Part shown: piece after piece, positions 1 through 13,503 of the stretch
How the letters are laid out: the number at the start of each line of letters is the position of its first letter
Numbering within the stretch: the stretch's first letter is position 1
Source: Acanthopleura granulata
Taxonomy: Eukaryota > Mollusca > Polyplacophora > Chitonida > Chitonidae
Direction: 5' to 3'
Assembly: GCA_016165875.1 (NCBI GenBank)
Contig: JABBOT010000015.1
Span: 1,457,921 to 1,521,920 of the forward strand
DNA length: 64,000 nt
Notes under the pieces: model-generated
What the model was told of the DNA's origin: nothing
The model's database searches: none
The model's input: the letters and a program-made list of their open reading frames with translations, nothing else
Program-made: the position numbers and the translations under genes

Positions 1-3000
1 TGTAGAAGTTTTTATTCTGAAAATCACTTGGGCTCTACGTTTCAGATGCCTATGGAATATACTGTGACAATTTTGCGCGAAAAAATCGGATCAACCGGGA
101 CATGTATTTCATCTTTAAGCTCTGCAGCCACCTGAAGATGATCGTGAGTTCTTTTCACATGGCATTGTCCGGTTTCCTTCCACCTTAATGTTGGAAGCTG
201 TGGAATAAGTGAAACATTAGACAGGTTAAGCAACTCGTAAATGACCTACAAGTAACGAGTGACGTCAGTCGTCACGCGAGTATTTAACAGTTTTCCGTTG
301 CAGCAACTCGAGTTCCTCTGCCTCACTCTCACTAGTCGTACTGGTAGAGCGTTGACTAACTGCATAACATCTCTGTTCTTGAGCACGGCGTAAAACATTT
401 GTTAATAAATATGTACTGAATTTAGGATCTCATCACGATGGGCTTGTGTTTCTTTTATACATCTTTGTAGTGTTTACTATCTTTGTTTTACGTAAGCTGA
501 ACACTAAAACCGAAAAACTCCCGAAGTCTGCTTCGTGTTGCTGGTGGAAACCTGTAAGCGGCTACTCACAGCTGTGTCAGCTGGTAGTTATGTCGTCTCA
601 ATGAGTGACAAACACTAGTGGCACTGTAATGTTTAAATGTAAAACTAATTGTGCTAGGCATATGTTCAATTTCATTGAATGGATATTGTCAACGTCTATC
701 CATCACCTGTTCGAGCAAACAAAAGTAGCTTCTTCAATGTATTACAGCGCTCACTGGGCTTACATGACTTGGAAAGCCATAAAAAAAAATCAAAAAAAAA
801 AAAAAATCTAGTTCACAGTAAGTAGGCCCTGTATTTATTACGAAATATTACTAAGTCGGAAAACTATCAAAACTGCTAAATGGAGGATGGGTGAGACAAC
901 GTAATTGTTCAAGTTATAACCCTTTGATTGGCCAAATTTCATCGTCGTTTGAGTAACCAAATACATGTAGGACTATCTGCAAAAAAACAAAAATCACTTG
1001 GTATGTCTAAAAGGGAAAGAAACCGCAAAATGAAGTTATGGTGAGTAAAAAGACCATTAAAAACATTACAAAAATTATGAAGTACCTTCACTGACTTTTA
1101 GGTTATATGAACCACAGTGATAGTGTGTATCGCCAGTCATGTCACGCCGACTTTCCTCTGGACCTAAAGAAGGATTTTAATGTCATGTTTGCTCGTTTAA
1201 GCACAGGCATACACAACAGGAGTATGGTTTGGAGGAACTTTATTTACACCTGAATATCAAGGTGTAATTACAGGTTTGTGACGTCACTCATGACTAACCT
1301 ACAATACAAAGGAAACAGTTGACCGTATTTATGTTCAGTGAAAAAACCTTAAAAATTAAAAAAATATGTTTTTTTTCTACAGTTTTCAGGGGCCTTTTCC
1401 CTGGGATCACAATAGTATTAAATGATCTTTCCCTTTGACCAAACTTGGTAAGAATATTTATCTAGCACTGATTCGCAACTCCATCAAAATGGAGTCATGT
1501 TAAAGAGTAACATTGTATGTTAGCTTCCCCTTTGTGTCTAAAATAAGTTGGCAAAAAGTAGTTCTTCACCAAACTCTATCTACTTCTATCGTGTAAAAAT
1601 CACGAGTAAATCTACGCACTGAATGTTTAGCAACTCTGTGTATTTCTTCCCTGCTTGAGGTCATCCTTAGTAAAATCTATTTAATTTTTTATAGACATGA
1701 AAAAACAAAGATTTGTAAAGATATAGGCTAGGTCTCTTTTATGACATTGGTGAGTATGCTGACACAACGTATCCAGTTGGCTGTGCACAGCGTGTCTAAT
1801 GTATTTACCTTGCTTCCTTGGCATCAATGATGTCATACTTATGTCCGCCTGCAAATTACTACATGTGCAATACTTTGCCTGGATAAGTGCTCTGCCATAG
1901 CCGAATGGGTTGGATTCTTACGTAAGTACTGTCTGCCTAAAGACAGTAACGCGTGTAACACCTGCTTGTTTTATTTAAAAATGTACAGGTAGGCACAATT
2001 CAGTCACCCGAGACATTAATATCCTGTCAGATAGGCCTCCGGTAATTTGTCGCTTGGGCATAGTGTTTCCTGTCATTCCAAGCTTTACCACGGACGTTTA
2101 CTTCCAAGTTAGGTTAAGCAGCTAGATGCTTAGAGCAAGTAAAATGGTGTCCTCTTCATCAGTGAATCGATTTTTACGTGTGACTACTTAAAATCGGTCT
2201 TTATGCGACAGCAATGTTTTGGTTCGTCTCACACAATAGCACACAGCGTGAACGATTCATCTGTGGGTAGACCTATTACATAGCCTCCGTCATTAAAATA
2301 AGGCGGACAGGCAAGAATAACATGAAAATCATTTGTCACAATCTAGAAATTTGGTTTTAAGAATTATGGTTTAACTAATGCGTTTGGGCGATTGAGGGCT
2401 AAATCATATTCTGAAGTGTCATCCAAAACACACACCAATATTTACTTTTTATCTCTGGAGAACTCCAATTGTTTCACGTGAGAAACACTTATTAAACAAA
2501 CTGTAATACCCCCAAGAAATGTTTGGCTAGAATGTAAGCATCTCACTAAAGCTTTGAATAATTAGACATTTAAGTATTTTCTTGACTAAAATTTCTTTCC
2601 TAAGAAAATTTTGAATAGAATTAGTGTACAATACATAAATTTAAAAGACCGATTTTCTCTATAAGTGTGGAACAAGTGAGACCTAAAGGTGCGACAAAGA
2701 TTAAAATAACTTCTGCTGTGTATGTGTTCTTTATGTGTCTGTGACATTCCATATGAGATAGCTGTAAGCAAACTTTTACTCACATAAGCTCTTAAAAACC
2801 CCGTGAAATTAAGGCCATGGGGGCAAAAGGAAAACAAAAAGAACAGAAATACAGCTGGGTAGATAAAAAACCAATTCATAAACATAAGAATAAAATAAAT
2901 ATGTAAAAATTCTGCGTCCGAATATATGTCAAATGTTAGAGTATATTATAGATACTACCCGGGATCAAATAAGGGTAGGGCTGTGGACAAATACATCAAG

Positions 3001-3472
3001 CTTGGTCTCTATGGCTCACGCGACTCCCGCCATATATGACATGCTTTTCGATGTGATGAGAACATAAGGTTTATAATAATGGTCGATTAATCATGTTTAT
3101 GTCCAATAAATTGAAATTAAAATCACTGCATTTTTGTTACATCTTCTTCAGCCATGGTGCTCAATGTTGGTACTTTTTAACGACTTACATGAACGGTTAG
3201 AACAATGCCTTAACTTGATGAATTAAAACTAGGCCGTACTTCACCGGGCGAGCATTTGTCAGCCATCACACTGTCGTCGCTAAACTGGTTATGTTCCCTA
3301 CGATGTACACCTGTACATTCAATGCACACAAGATAACCTACATGTTATAGGCTACATGTAACTATGAATGACACCACCAAGTTAAACATTCTGCTGCATG
3401 TTTGTGGCCATCAATGGGTACAATTTAATTAAGGACAATGCTATAAAAAAGGTAACTCTATTCATTTTTCTG
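1..3472. other. No recognised gene or repeat
   Basis: Both strands were read for exon-like blocks and known domains. Only short open frames of ordinary A+T-rich composition are present, none with a recognisable domain or convincing splice borders. It could be intergenic DNA or part of a long intron. Confidence 0.5.
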
Positions 3473-3637
3473 AACACCAATGCGGTCCTTGTGAGTCCAA
3501 CTCGGGTTGGCTTGCTCTCCAGTAGTGCGTGGGAAGATCTGCCAGCAACCTATGAATGCCCGTGGCTTTATCTCTGATGTCGAATAAAGCCTGATATTCT
3601 TGAGTAGGGCGTAAAACTCCAATAAAAATAAAGAAAT
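3473..3637 (+). mobile_element. SINE family A fragment, diverged
   Basis: The stretch matches the middle and tail of the full copy at 33505-33770: the B-box-side segment, the central part with GCCAGCAACCTATG, then TATTCTTGAGTAGGGCGT and an AATAAAAATAAAG tail. The tRNA head is missing. Strand is that of the element from head to A-rich tail. Confidence 0.6.
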
Positions 3638-4019
3638 AGATATCAATTTATCTGGACAACATAAGCAACATACTTACCGAGCTTGCTCACTGAATTATTT
3701 CGCTCAAGCTTCGTTTTGGGCAAAAGCTGAACAGCTTATGACCATGAAGACTAATCAGGCTTCAGACTGGACTCCAGACCTGGCTGGTTGGTCCAGGCAT
3801 AAAAAAGCGGACAGAATCCACACTGATTGGACAATGAAAATGGGCAACACCCCTGTCTGACGTACTACGCTGTGTGTGACTGTGACATCCTCATTTATCG
3901 ACTGCAATTAATATGTAATCTTTTCCTAGCGGAATCAATAGTAAAATACTAATACGAATACACTGACAAATAGAATCACAGTATTTATCTACAAAATAAC
4001 GAGTCATTGCCACGTCTTT

Positions 4020-4390
4020 CAGGCTAGTTAGCACCATGTTGATCTCGCGCTCGTCTTCTTGCAGTGCTCGCAGGGAACAGAGCTGACCGGAGTGCCCATC
4101 GAAGGCAGTGGTCATATTTGTTCTTCACATTCACATCTGCCTTCTCATTCCTCACAGCCGCTGGGAGTGGCATGTAAGATCCACCTCTATGTCCAGCCAT
4201 AGAGCTTCCACTCGATCGACAACCCACCCTGACCCTCTCTGCGTCCACTTTTCAAGAGTCTCCAGGATGTGAGGGAAAGCCTTGTCTAGTGCCTCACTGA
4301 TCTCATCTGCCTGTAGAACAGCCTCCTGCTTGTGGCGGAGAGCAGGATCGGTGTACTCCTCACCACCATCAGGTCTGTTTTTTTGGAGCT
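4020..4390 (-). pseudogene. Polinton-like / polymerase-B-associated ORF fragment, frameshifted
   Basis: Minus-strand reading gives a block with GSGWVVDRVEALW, then after a frame change a block with SYMPLPAAV, NVKN and RWALRSALFP. The order and motifs resemble a conserved region found upstream of family-B DNA polymerase in large self-synthesising (Polinton/Maverick or adintovirus-like) elements of invertebrates. The two blocks lie in different frames, and the second frame ends in a stop near 4024, so this is a decayed fragment. No polymerase, integrase or capsid gene is visible beside it. The family assignment rests on my recall of the motif pattern and could be wrong in detail. That it is degraded mobile-element coding sequence is better supported. 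Confidence 0.5.
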
Positions 4391-4462
4391 GGACCTTGAG
4401 GGCGAGTTGAAAGTTTACACCTCTGATGGCTAGGAGTTATGCCGTCAATTTTTTTCAACATA

Positions 4463-5240
4463 AATGCTCTCAATATCACACATAAATTGGCTATGGCTAA
4501 TAACTTCAATCAGTATATTAGTGCAATGGCCTCGAAGTTGGATTCAGATATTTCTTCTGTAGATACAAGTTCTCATGGTTTTCTTGCCCTCCTCCCCCTC
4601 ATTTGAAGCTATTTTCAGTTTTTTTCAGTAGTAACTCCCGCCGATATATGCGCTACAATACATTCCTTTAAGTCTAGTGCATCGGCTGGGATAGATGGAA
4701 TTCGCATGTCGCTCATAAAATCCGACTACATATCCACTCCACTTTCAGCTATTATGAACCTGTGCCAGAGACGTGGTGCCTGATTTGAAAGTAAAAAGTT
4801 TAACACTGTTTCCTTCCTAAACTTATCAAAGACATTTGATACAGTCAGCCATGAAAAACTTAATCATATTGGCTTCATACATACCCAACCTTTATATTTT
4901 GACCTGAAAATCTTGCCAGTAAATCTCTTGAACAAATATTCTGTACTACTAGTTACACATAAATTTTTCCATCACCAAGACTTGATACCCAAAACCGTCT
5001 GTAGTTATTTTGTAAGACAATCCAGTGCCCACTATCACTGAACAAGAGCCAGTCTCTTCAAGTTTGATAAGCTTTTCTTCAAAAGTGATTTCTCATACAC
5101 CCTCTACAAATCTCCTCAGGAACGGAAGTAATTACTCGATCAGTTGAAATCTATTGTTTCAGTCTCGCTATTTAAATCCAAAATAAAATCACACTTATTA
5201 AACTCCCTAACAACTGAATAACTGGATGGTCACATCATTG
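4463..5240 (+). mobile_element. Decayed non-LTR retrotransposon (CR1/jockey-like RT 3' part)
   Basis: Plus-strand translation in broken frames shows, in order: a linker ending in SAMASKLDSDISS; an RT finger-type block SAGIDGIRMSLIK with PLSAIMN (about 4670-4765); the RT block FLNLSKTFDTVSHEKL (about 4825-4870), which corresponds to the FIDLSKAFDTV-H motif and carries the first catalytic Asp; and a C-terminal block HHQDLIPK, SYFVRQSSAHYH, then SVSLFKSKIKSHLLNSL near 5160-5205. The palm YADD region and much sequence between the blocks are deleted, and stops interrupt all frames. It is inactive. CR1/jockey-type is the likely clade but has not been tested. Confidence 0.7.
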
Positions 5241-5257
5241 TTTATCTTAAACTCAGT

Positions 5258-5522
5258 TTTTTCAACATAGAATGTCACCATTTTCCTCATTTTCAAAAAT
5301 CTTTGTAACCTTTCTTTGGGATGGAACAAGTCAGTTGGGGCTCTACATTTCAACATAGAATGTCACCATTTTCCTCATTTTCAAAAGTCTTTGTACCCTT
5401 TCTTTGGGATGGAACAAGTCCCTTGGGGCTCTACATTTCAACATAGAATGTCACCATCTTCCTCATTTTCGGATAACTTTGTATTCTTTCTTCAGGACAA
5501 AACAAGTCCCTCGGGGCTTTAC
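5258..5522. repeat. 88-bp tandem repeat, 3 copies
   Basis: The core CAACATAGAATGTCACCA begins at 5263, 5351 and 5439, a constant 88-bp step. The third copy is diverged at its end. It lies directly after the RT C-terminal block, so it may belong to the 3' UTR of the LINE. Confidence 0.85.
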
Positions 5523-5660
5523 TCCCACCAACTTTGATATGACCATGTATACTATTTTCTTGTCTGATTGTCATAGTAATTACTATATATTGTTTAATTT
5601 ATGTATCATTATTACTTGGTGAATAAACAAAGTATAAATATATAAGCTGGGAAGAATGAA
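5523..5660 (+). mobile_element. Probable LINE 3' tail
   Basis: A+T-rich segment after the 88-bp repeats that carries AATAAA near 5621 and ends in AAGTATAAATATATAA. It is the natural 3' end of the decayed LINE on the same strand, but no target-site duplication was found. Confidence 0.4.
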
Positions 5661-5689
5661 ACAGATCACAGACCTAATTTCACTTATAT

Positions 5690-5835
5690 GACGGCGTCCA
5701 TCTTTATTTGTATAAGGAGGAATTTAGGCGTCGAAACTGTCATTCGTATTCCAGCTGTCGACGAACCATGACAACTATCCGCAAGTTCCTGGCTGATCTC
5801 ACGCACATCCAGGAGGAGTAGAACTTGAACTCACA
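5690..5835 (-). mobile_element. SINE family A fragment, strongly diverged
   Basis: Contains CACTTATATGACGGCG, ACTATCCGCAAGTTCCTGGC and GAACTTGAACTCACA in the order seen in minus-strand family A copies, with many substitutions and indels. Confidence 0.4.
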
Positions 5836-5839
5836 TTGG

Positions 5840-8800
5840 TGATTGTGAAAACACCTCAAGGGGACGTGCTTTTGTCTCAGACAACGCCGATAAGTCTGAC
5901 TGACCTTCTCTATTTTGTCAGTTTGGAATGACCGCCATACAAGTTGGAATCTCTTCTCACTAACCTGCCTACCTATGACACAATTTCACCTGAACAACAG
6001 ATACGTTTGGTGGGCAGAGGAAACACAAATGCCCTGAGTTTAAGTGATCAGCCTCTGGCACGTTTTCCCACCGGTGACTTGCTCACAGATGCTTGCCCGC
6101 AATGCGAATATGAATATGATATGTTGGCAGAAAGCGATCTCCACCCCATCCGGCCCAGTATATACAATCGTTTTTTGCCACCAAGGTCCGAGAGGTGGGG
6201 GGGGGGGACTTTACAGCTCTACTGCCCATGGGAAGTATTTCTGTCATATTTGTAGCCACAGTCGACATCAGTTAACAACTACGGCTCAACGCCTCATGGA
6301 CAGAATTTCAGCCATATTGTGGCGACAAACTCACGTGCAAAACTTACCAAAGAGTAACAAAACTAAGTACTGAAAAAATTTTGCATTGTCAAAGGACGTT
6401 TATTGCTGGCTCATGAGGAATTTAAAACATTTTCAATTTCTTTCCACGTGACGTTACAAAGGTAAGACACGAATAGCGAATAATTGAAAATTGCCCCTTG
6501 TGGAAAGTTTCCGTTGCATATAATGAATGTACAAGGAAATTCTTTCGGTATTACATATGTACAGATAAAAATAATAGACAAATTCTCCACAACGCATTCA
6601 AGCAAGCATTTAACTCGTTTTGCGTTGAAGGCATTTTCATTCCTATTCGTGCTGAAAGGTTGGGAAAAGGGGTCGGGGGATTGTTCGTGGACATGTATAA
6701 TAAATAAACAAAAGGACCCAGCAGGTTTTGCCAAACACATCAAGATGGATCTTTTACAACGGGCTTTATGTTTAGGTTTCACTGTTTGCCGCACATTTAT
6801 AACGGGCTGTGTTCTGGCCAGACGGCTCGCCATGTCCGTGCGATGACACATCCCGTGCTTCCTCAGTACAAACCTTCGTGCACATAACATAGATCAAATT
6901 CTTCAGATCATTTCTTTCTTTTCTTCTTCTTTGTGGAAGACAAACATTTAATACAGAATCATACTTCTCTGCTATTCCTGTGACCTATATAACTAATGAC
7001 GTCGACAACACATCTGTTCTAGAAAAGTCCAGAGAGTTATCGGCCTTGCACAGTGCAATCAACGCAGAGGGTTCAATGGAAAATTCTTTACAACTGATTC
7101 TTCTTTGAAAGCAACAATACTTCAACTTCACACACTCTACTTACACTCTGTTACGTCGACAATCCGTTGCGCTTGCAGGCTATGACAGAAAATAAGGTTA
7201 ACATTCTTTTATTTTCTGTTGTTCTTGCAGGGACGGGGTGGTAGTAACCTAGACGTTTAGGCGTGGCATGCTCTCCCTACACCGCCTTTACACGTGACCA
7301 TTTTCTTCCATCGAGTTTGCAGCACTCGCCCTGACTGTCCAGTGAACAAAGGCCATACTGTAATTATCGCCGCTGTGAACAGTGTGGACTATATCAGCCA
7401 AAGTTGAAGGAATCCCGAAACACGCCAGACGTTTCTATCAGCTTAGTGAACTTCTCAAGCCCTTTACGCATACTGCATGGTTTGGGCAGACAGTACGCTA
7501 CCACAGCCAATGTACACTTTGTACACTTTTACCTGCTGGCAAGGTATGTTGTACCGAAAACCATACGGATTTTAGTCTGATTAACTCTGCTCTGCTATCA
7601 CAGTTTGGGATCGAACAGGCTTGCCACCAAAGTTGAATAATTCCCAAGAATTCTGACATTCACAGAGAAGGCTCGGAATCCCCAGAGGTTCTCTTACCCC
7701 GAAACAAAATGACAAACCTGTCCCCACACACAGACCAAAACTGCAGGAGATGGTTGAGACGTTGGAATTTGCCTTCGACCGTGTCATTCCTAATGCAACT
7801 TCCAATGTCTGAGCAATCTCCAAAAGTGAAAACTATTATTCTGCACTGAAGCATCCATGAAACACACAAGTGTCATTTTCAAACCTTATAGCACTAGTAT
7901 ATATGTACGGTATTTCATGTTGTGTAGTAAACTAAATGCATATTCATTATTTAGCCACTCTCACGAGAGTTTGGTCAGCATATCCCTTACCCCAATCAAA
8001 ATCCCTGGCTTTTTCAATCATTTGCGTACTACGTCATTCCTGGTTTTGACTGGTGCTGAAGTTTGATCTGTTCGGCCAGATCGAGGTAATTGGGCAGATG
8101 TGAGATTTCTCACATGGCAACACCTGCAGACATACATACTTGTGACGACATTTACATTTGAGAGCGGTTCTCACCGCTGGCGCCTACTAAAACAAAGCCC
8201 ACTCTGGCTCAAGTCCAAATTTAAAAGCTCTTCACAATGTTTACTTTTTCGTGCTGGCAGTTGAAATTTTAGCCCATTTGTCTTAGCAATAACATTAATC
8301 AGACTTTCAAAGTTTAAATTTCTAGGGGCAACAAAGTCTGCTTTGGGATCATATATCAAATTTTCATTCCAGTCAGAAATGGATTTTTGAAATCCAGCCC
8401 ATTGGTGAGAAAAACACACACGGTATAACACCTACAGACAACACTGAGGTATAATGTTCGTGGAGGCAGATTCTGGAAGCGATACACCTGCATTACAACC
8501 TGTACAACTTGATCAGATCTGACTTCATCTCCAAAACAGAGACTGCTTGTTTTCTGACCTAACTGTGTTCCCTGCCTTTGTCGTTCATTTATCCACGCAT
8601 GCAGACACATTCTAACGTGTGCAGATAACAACTGTTTATACACGTATATAGCTGTACATGTATATGTACACGTATGCATGTCCATGTACTCCCTTACCAC
8701 GTATATCCACAGATATTTGTATTTATGGAAGAAAATACTGTTTTCACAAGGGCTATTACTGTAGCCAAGAAACTGGAATACATCCACAGCAGAGAAAGAC

Positions 8801-9555
8801 CTGTGCCAGAATATTTCGACATCTAAAGCCTGAAGGCCATTCATGATTTTCCAAGAAAATTCCAGAGTAACACAACAATGTCTTGAAATGTTTTGCTCTG
8901 AAGAGATAAAACACACTAAGGTACTTTTACCTCACAGGCAATCTGTGCATTTTTTTTTTACCATATTCAACACATTCTGATCACATTTCCTTCAAGTGGC
9001 CTTTTCTGATTGATCTTCTTTCAGCGCTAAGACCAGAAGCCTAGCCACACTGTCCTGACAGGGGAAATAAATCTGAGTTCTAATTTCCTGAAGACAAGTT
9101 ACATTTACATGCACTATATTTAGGTCCCAGGTGCATTTTAAGACTAAAAGAGCTCATACTAAAAGATGAAAAACAAATTTTTGCTTCCTCCCCACACAGC
9201 CATCAACCCTCTTTGATCACTTTTCTTGAAGAAATCGTTGTCAGCCGCGTTACGCACACCCTTTCACACAAATATATATAAATGTAACATATGTATATGT
9301 ACATACATACTTGAATATTTGTACACCACATATTTGAATATACACAACCACAGATCTGGGGCCACCCATTGTAGTGGGCAGGGTGTGCGGGGCAAGTTGT
9401 TACTAAGCCCACCCTCTTCATGTAACACCAGACATACAGGCACACTGGCACGGACCACAGCTTCAACACCTCCAGGGCGGAAATAGGGGTTGAGTAACAA
9501 CTCCACACTTGAGCAAGTCTCAATGTCTGTTTCTTTCTAAGCTGAACTACAAGGG
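5840..9555. other. No recognised gene; possibly downstream of PKN
   Basis: Several open frames of 60-190 codons occur on both strands, for example about 6411-6890 and 8356-8916 on the minus strand. They overlap one another on opposite strands, have no domain I recognise and no repeat-free conserved motif. A G-run at 6197-6208 and short TG/TA-rich microsatellite-like stretches at 8640-8690 and 9275-9335 are the only notable features. Confidence 0.45.
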
Positions 9556-9557
9556 CG

Positions 9558-9563
9558 TTTATT
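9558..9563 (-). terminator. Candidate poly(A) signal for PKN
   Basis: TTTATT on the plus strand reads AATAAA on the minus strand. It lies about 675 bp downstream of the PKN stop codon at 10239, a reasonable 3' UTR length. No cleavage-site evidence; other sites are possible. Confidence 0.3.
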
Positions 9564-10238
9564 GGCATTTAGTGAGAGTGTGACTCACCACGTCCGTCCG
9601 AATCTTACACCATCCACCCTGACTTTCTGGAGTAGATCGTCAGATGTGTCAATACACACAGGGGAACGGAACAAGCACTAGAAAATCTAATAATTGCACT
9701 TGGCTACTGGTAGCTACAACACGTAAACAAACACATACATTTCATCCACAACATGAGAAACCACTCAACCTGATTTCAAGACAAAAGTTAATGCTCATGC
9801 ACCTGCATGCTTGCATCTGCCCAGTTGTCTTCTTTCACCTGCACTGTACTATATTGTTAATTGTTAATTCCTCACTTTAGAAATGAAATTCAACGGCGTT
9901 TCCAGCATCCTGTTATATTCGTAAGACATCGAGATGAAGGTGTGCATTTTGATTTGCTGATCAAGTCAGCTGAGCTGGGTATCCCGGGGAAGCACTCCGC
10001 AATTTCCACCCAGAAGAGAAACCTGTCTCCCAAGGATGACTTGTGTCTATGTCAGGTGGTTGAACCGCCACTGGCCGCTTTTCCGCTCCACATACAGGTT
10101 TAACAGACCACAGTACGTTTGTCTGACGGGATAATTGAACAACGCAGCCAAGACATGACTCTTGAAGGAACGGTCACTCAGGGACTGATGCGCTGTCTCC
10201 AGTATTTGGGTAGACAGGGACATGACTCAGTCGCTTTG

Positions 10239-11981
<1,743 letters not shown>

Positions 11982-11984
11982 TCA

Positions 11985-12700
11985 AATCAGCCATATTTCA
12001 TCATCATCAATGTGGAAATCTAACCAGCCACATTTTGTCATCATTGACGTGGAAATCAAAGTAGCTACATTTCTGCCATCATCAACACACAAATAAAACT
12101 AGCCAAATTTTGTCATCTCCACCACACAAATTAAACTAGCCGCATTTCATCATCATAGACCTTTTGTGATCATCAACACACAAATCAGACCAGCCACCTT
12201 TTGTCATCATAGACACAAAAATCAAACTAGCCACCTTTTGTAATCGTCGACACACAAATCAAATCAGCCACCTTTTGTAATCGTCGACACACAAATCAAA
12301 CCAGCCACCTTTTGTAATCGTCGACACACAAATCAAACCAGCCACCTTTTGTAATCGTCGACACACAAATCAAACCAGCCACCTTTTGTCATCATCGACA
12401 CACAAATCAAACCAGCCACCTTTTGTCATCATCGACACACAATTCAAGCCAGCCACCTTTTGTCATCATCGACACACAAATCAAACCAGCCACCTTTTGT
12501 CATCATCGATACACAAATCAAACCAGCCACCTTTTGTCATCTTCGACACACAAATCAAACCAGCCACCTTTTGTCATCATCGATACACAAATCAAACCAG
12601 CCACCTTTTGTCATCATCGACACACAAATCAAACCAGCCACCTTTTGTCATCATCGACACACAAATCAAACCAGCCACCTTTTTTCATCATCGACGTGAT
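11985..12700. repeat. 37-bp tandem array
   Basis: The unit contains CCACCTTTTGTCATCATCGA followed by CACACAAATCAAACCAG. About 14 well-matched copies lie between 12176 and 12695, with degenerate copies back to about 11985. As 37 is not a multiple of three, all three frames stay open in turn; these are not genes. It lies between the DHX9 stop and the most 5' PKN exon found. Confidence 0.92.
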
Positions 12701-13026
12701 TGATCATGCTACAGAACTAAATACCCACCACAGTGACAGTATTATCTTCCGTGTAATTCATTTCTTTACTGTGTAAAGGTTATGCTCAGTAATTTCACAC
12801 TTATGACAGGTGTTCCATTTCATGGGTGGAGGAGACCAGTGTGGCTAGGGTACAAAAGTCAGACTGCACAAACCACAAAATGAACGTCATCGACAACTTT
12901 CTGGGTCCAAGCAGCGAGAGCTGAGGAATGTACAAATTTCATGTCCACAGAGAGGTTTGTCTCATTTGTTCTAGCTCTTTTACTTCACTCAATATCTGAC
13001 CTGACACCCACACTTAATAAGATTAA

Positions 13027-13070
13027 CTGATTTCTTTTCAATGCCATACTCAAGAATTTTTCACTTGTCT
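13027..13070 (-). mobile_element. Short SINE family A 3' remnant
   Basis: ATGCCATACTCAAGAATTTTTCACTTG corresponds to the tail-proximal part of family A. It is followed by a G-run of about 17 bases. Confidence 0.4.
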
Positions 13071-13211
13071 GGGGGGGGGGAGGGGGGGCAATTTCCGCTG
13101 CATTAGAAATGAGGAGCCCTTAGCATATCTAAATTAATTTACATCCGGAGATAGGTCACTACACTGGACAAGTCACAAGAGTTACAGGATTCAAAATGAT
13201 AATCTCCTTCT

Positions 13212-13503
13212 CTACCAGCTACTAGAAAATCTTCCTCTTCCACGGAATCCAGGATACCCAAATCCACCACGCGGACTCCCAAATCCACTGCGCTGGCCCC
13301 CAAATCCACCTCGAGGGCCCCCTCTGAATCCACCATATGAACCACCTCCGCCCCTTCCACCTCCGTATCCACCTCTTCCACCTCCGTATCCACCTCTTCC
13401 GCCACCAAATCCTCCATGGCCACCCCGGAATCCTCTGCGGTCATGTCCCTCGCGATGTGAGAAGCGAGGGAATTTGTTAAATCTCTCTCCTCCAAAGCTA
13501 GGT
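13212..13503 (-). CDS. DHX9 terminal exon, RGG tail
   Basis: The acceptor TTTTGGCAG lies above 13503 and the exon enters in phase 2. In that frame it encodes [19 protein letters not shown], then repeated GGYGGGRGG and FRGG units and ends FSSSW with a TAG at 13212-13214. RGG-rich tails are typical of DHX9 and serve RNA binding and arginine methylation. The longer minus-strand open frame over the same bases (Glu/Val/Asp repeats) is the wrong frame. Confidence 0.9.

Noticed and set aside
3891..4115. Separate host gene exon on the minus strand
   Set aside because: The frame overlaps the Polinton-like fragment in another frame, and the recognisable motifs belong to that fragment.
6411..6890. Overlapping open frames on both strands (159 and 120 codons)
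   Set aside because: Opposite-strand frames over the same bases without any domain or splice evidence; treated as chance.
8356..8916. 186-codon minus-strand open frame
   Set aside because: No recognisable domain, no supporting neighbours, and microsatellite-like sequence inside it; most likely chance or 3' flanking sequence of PKN.
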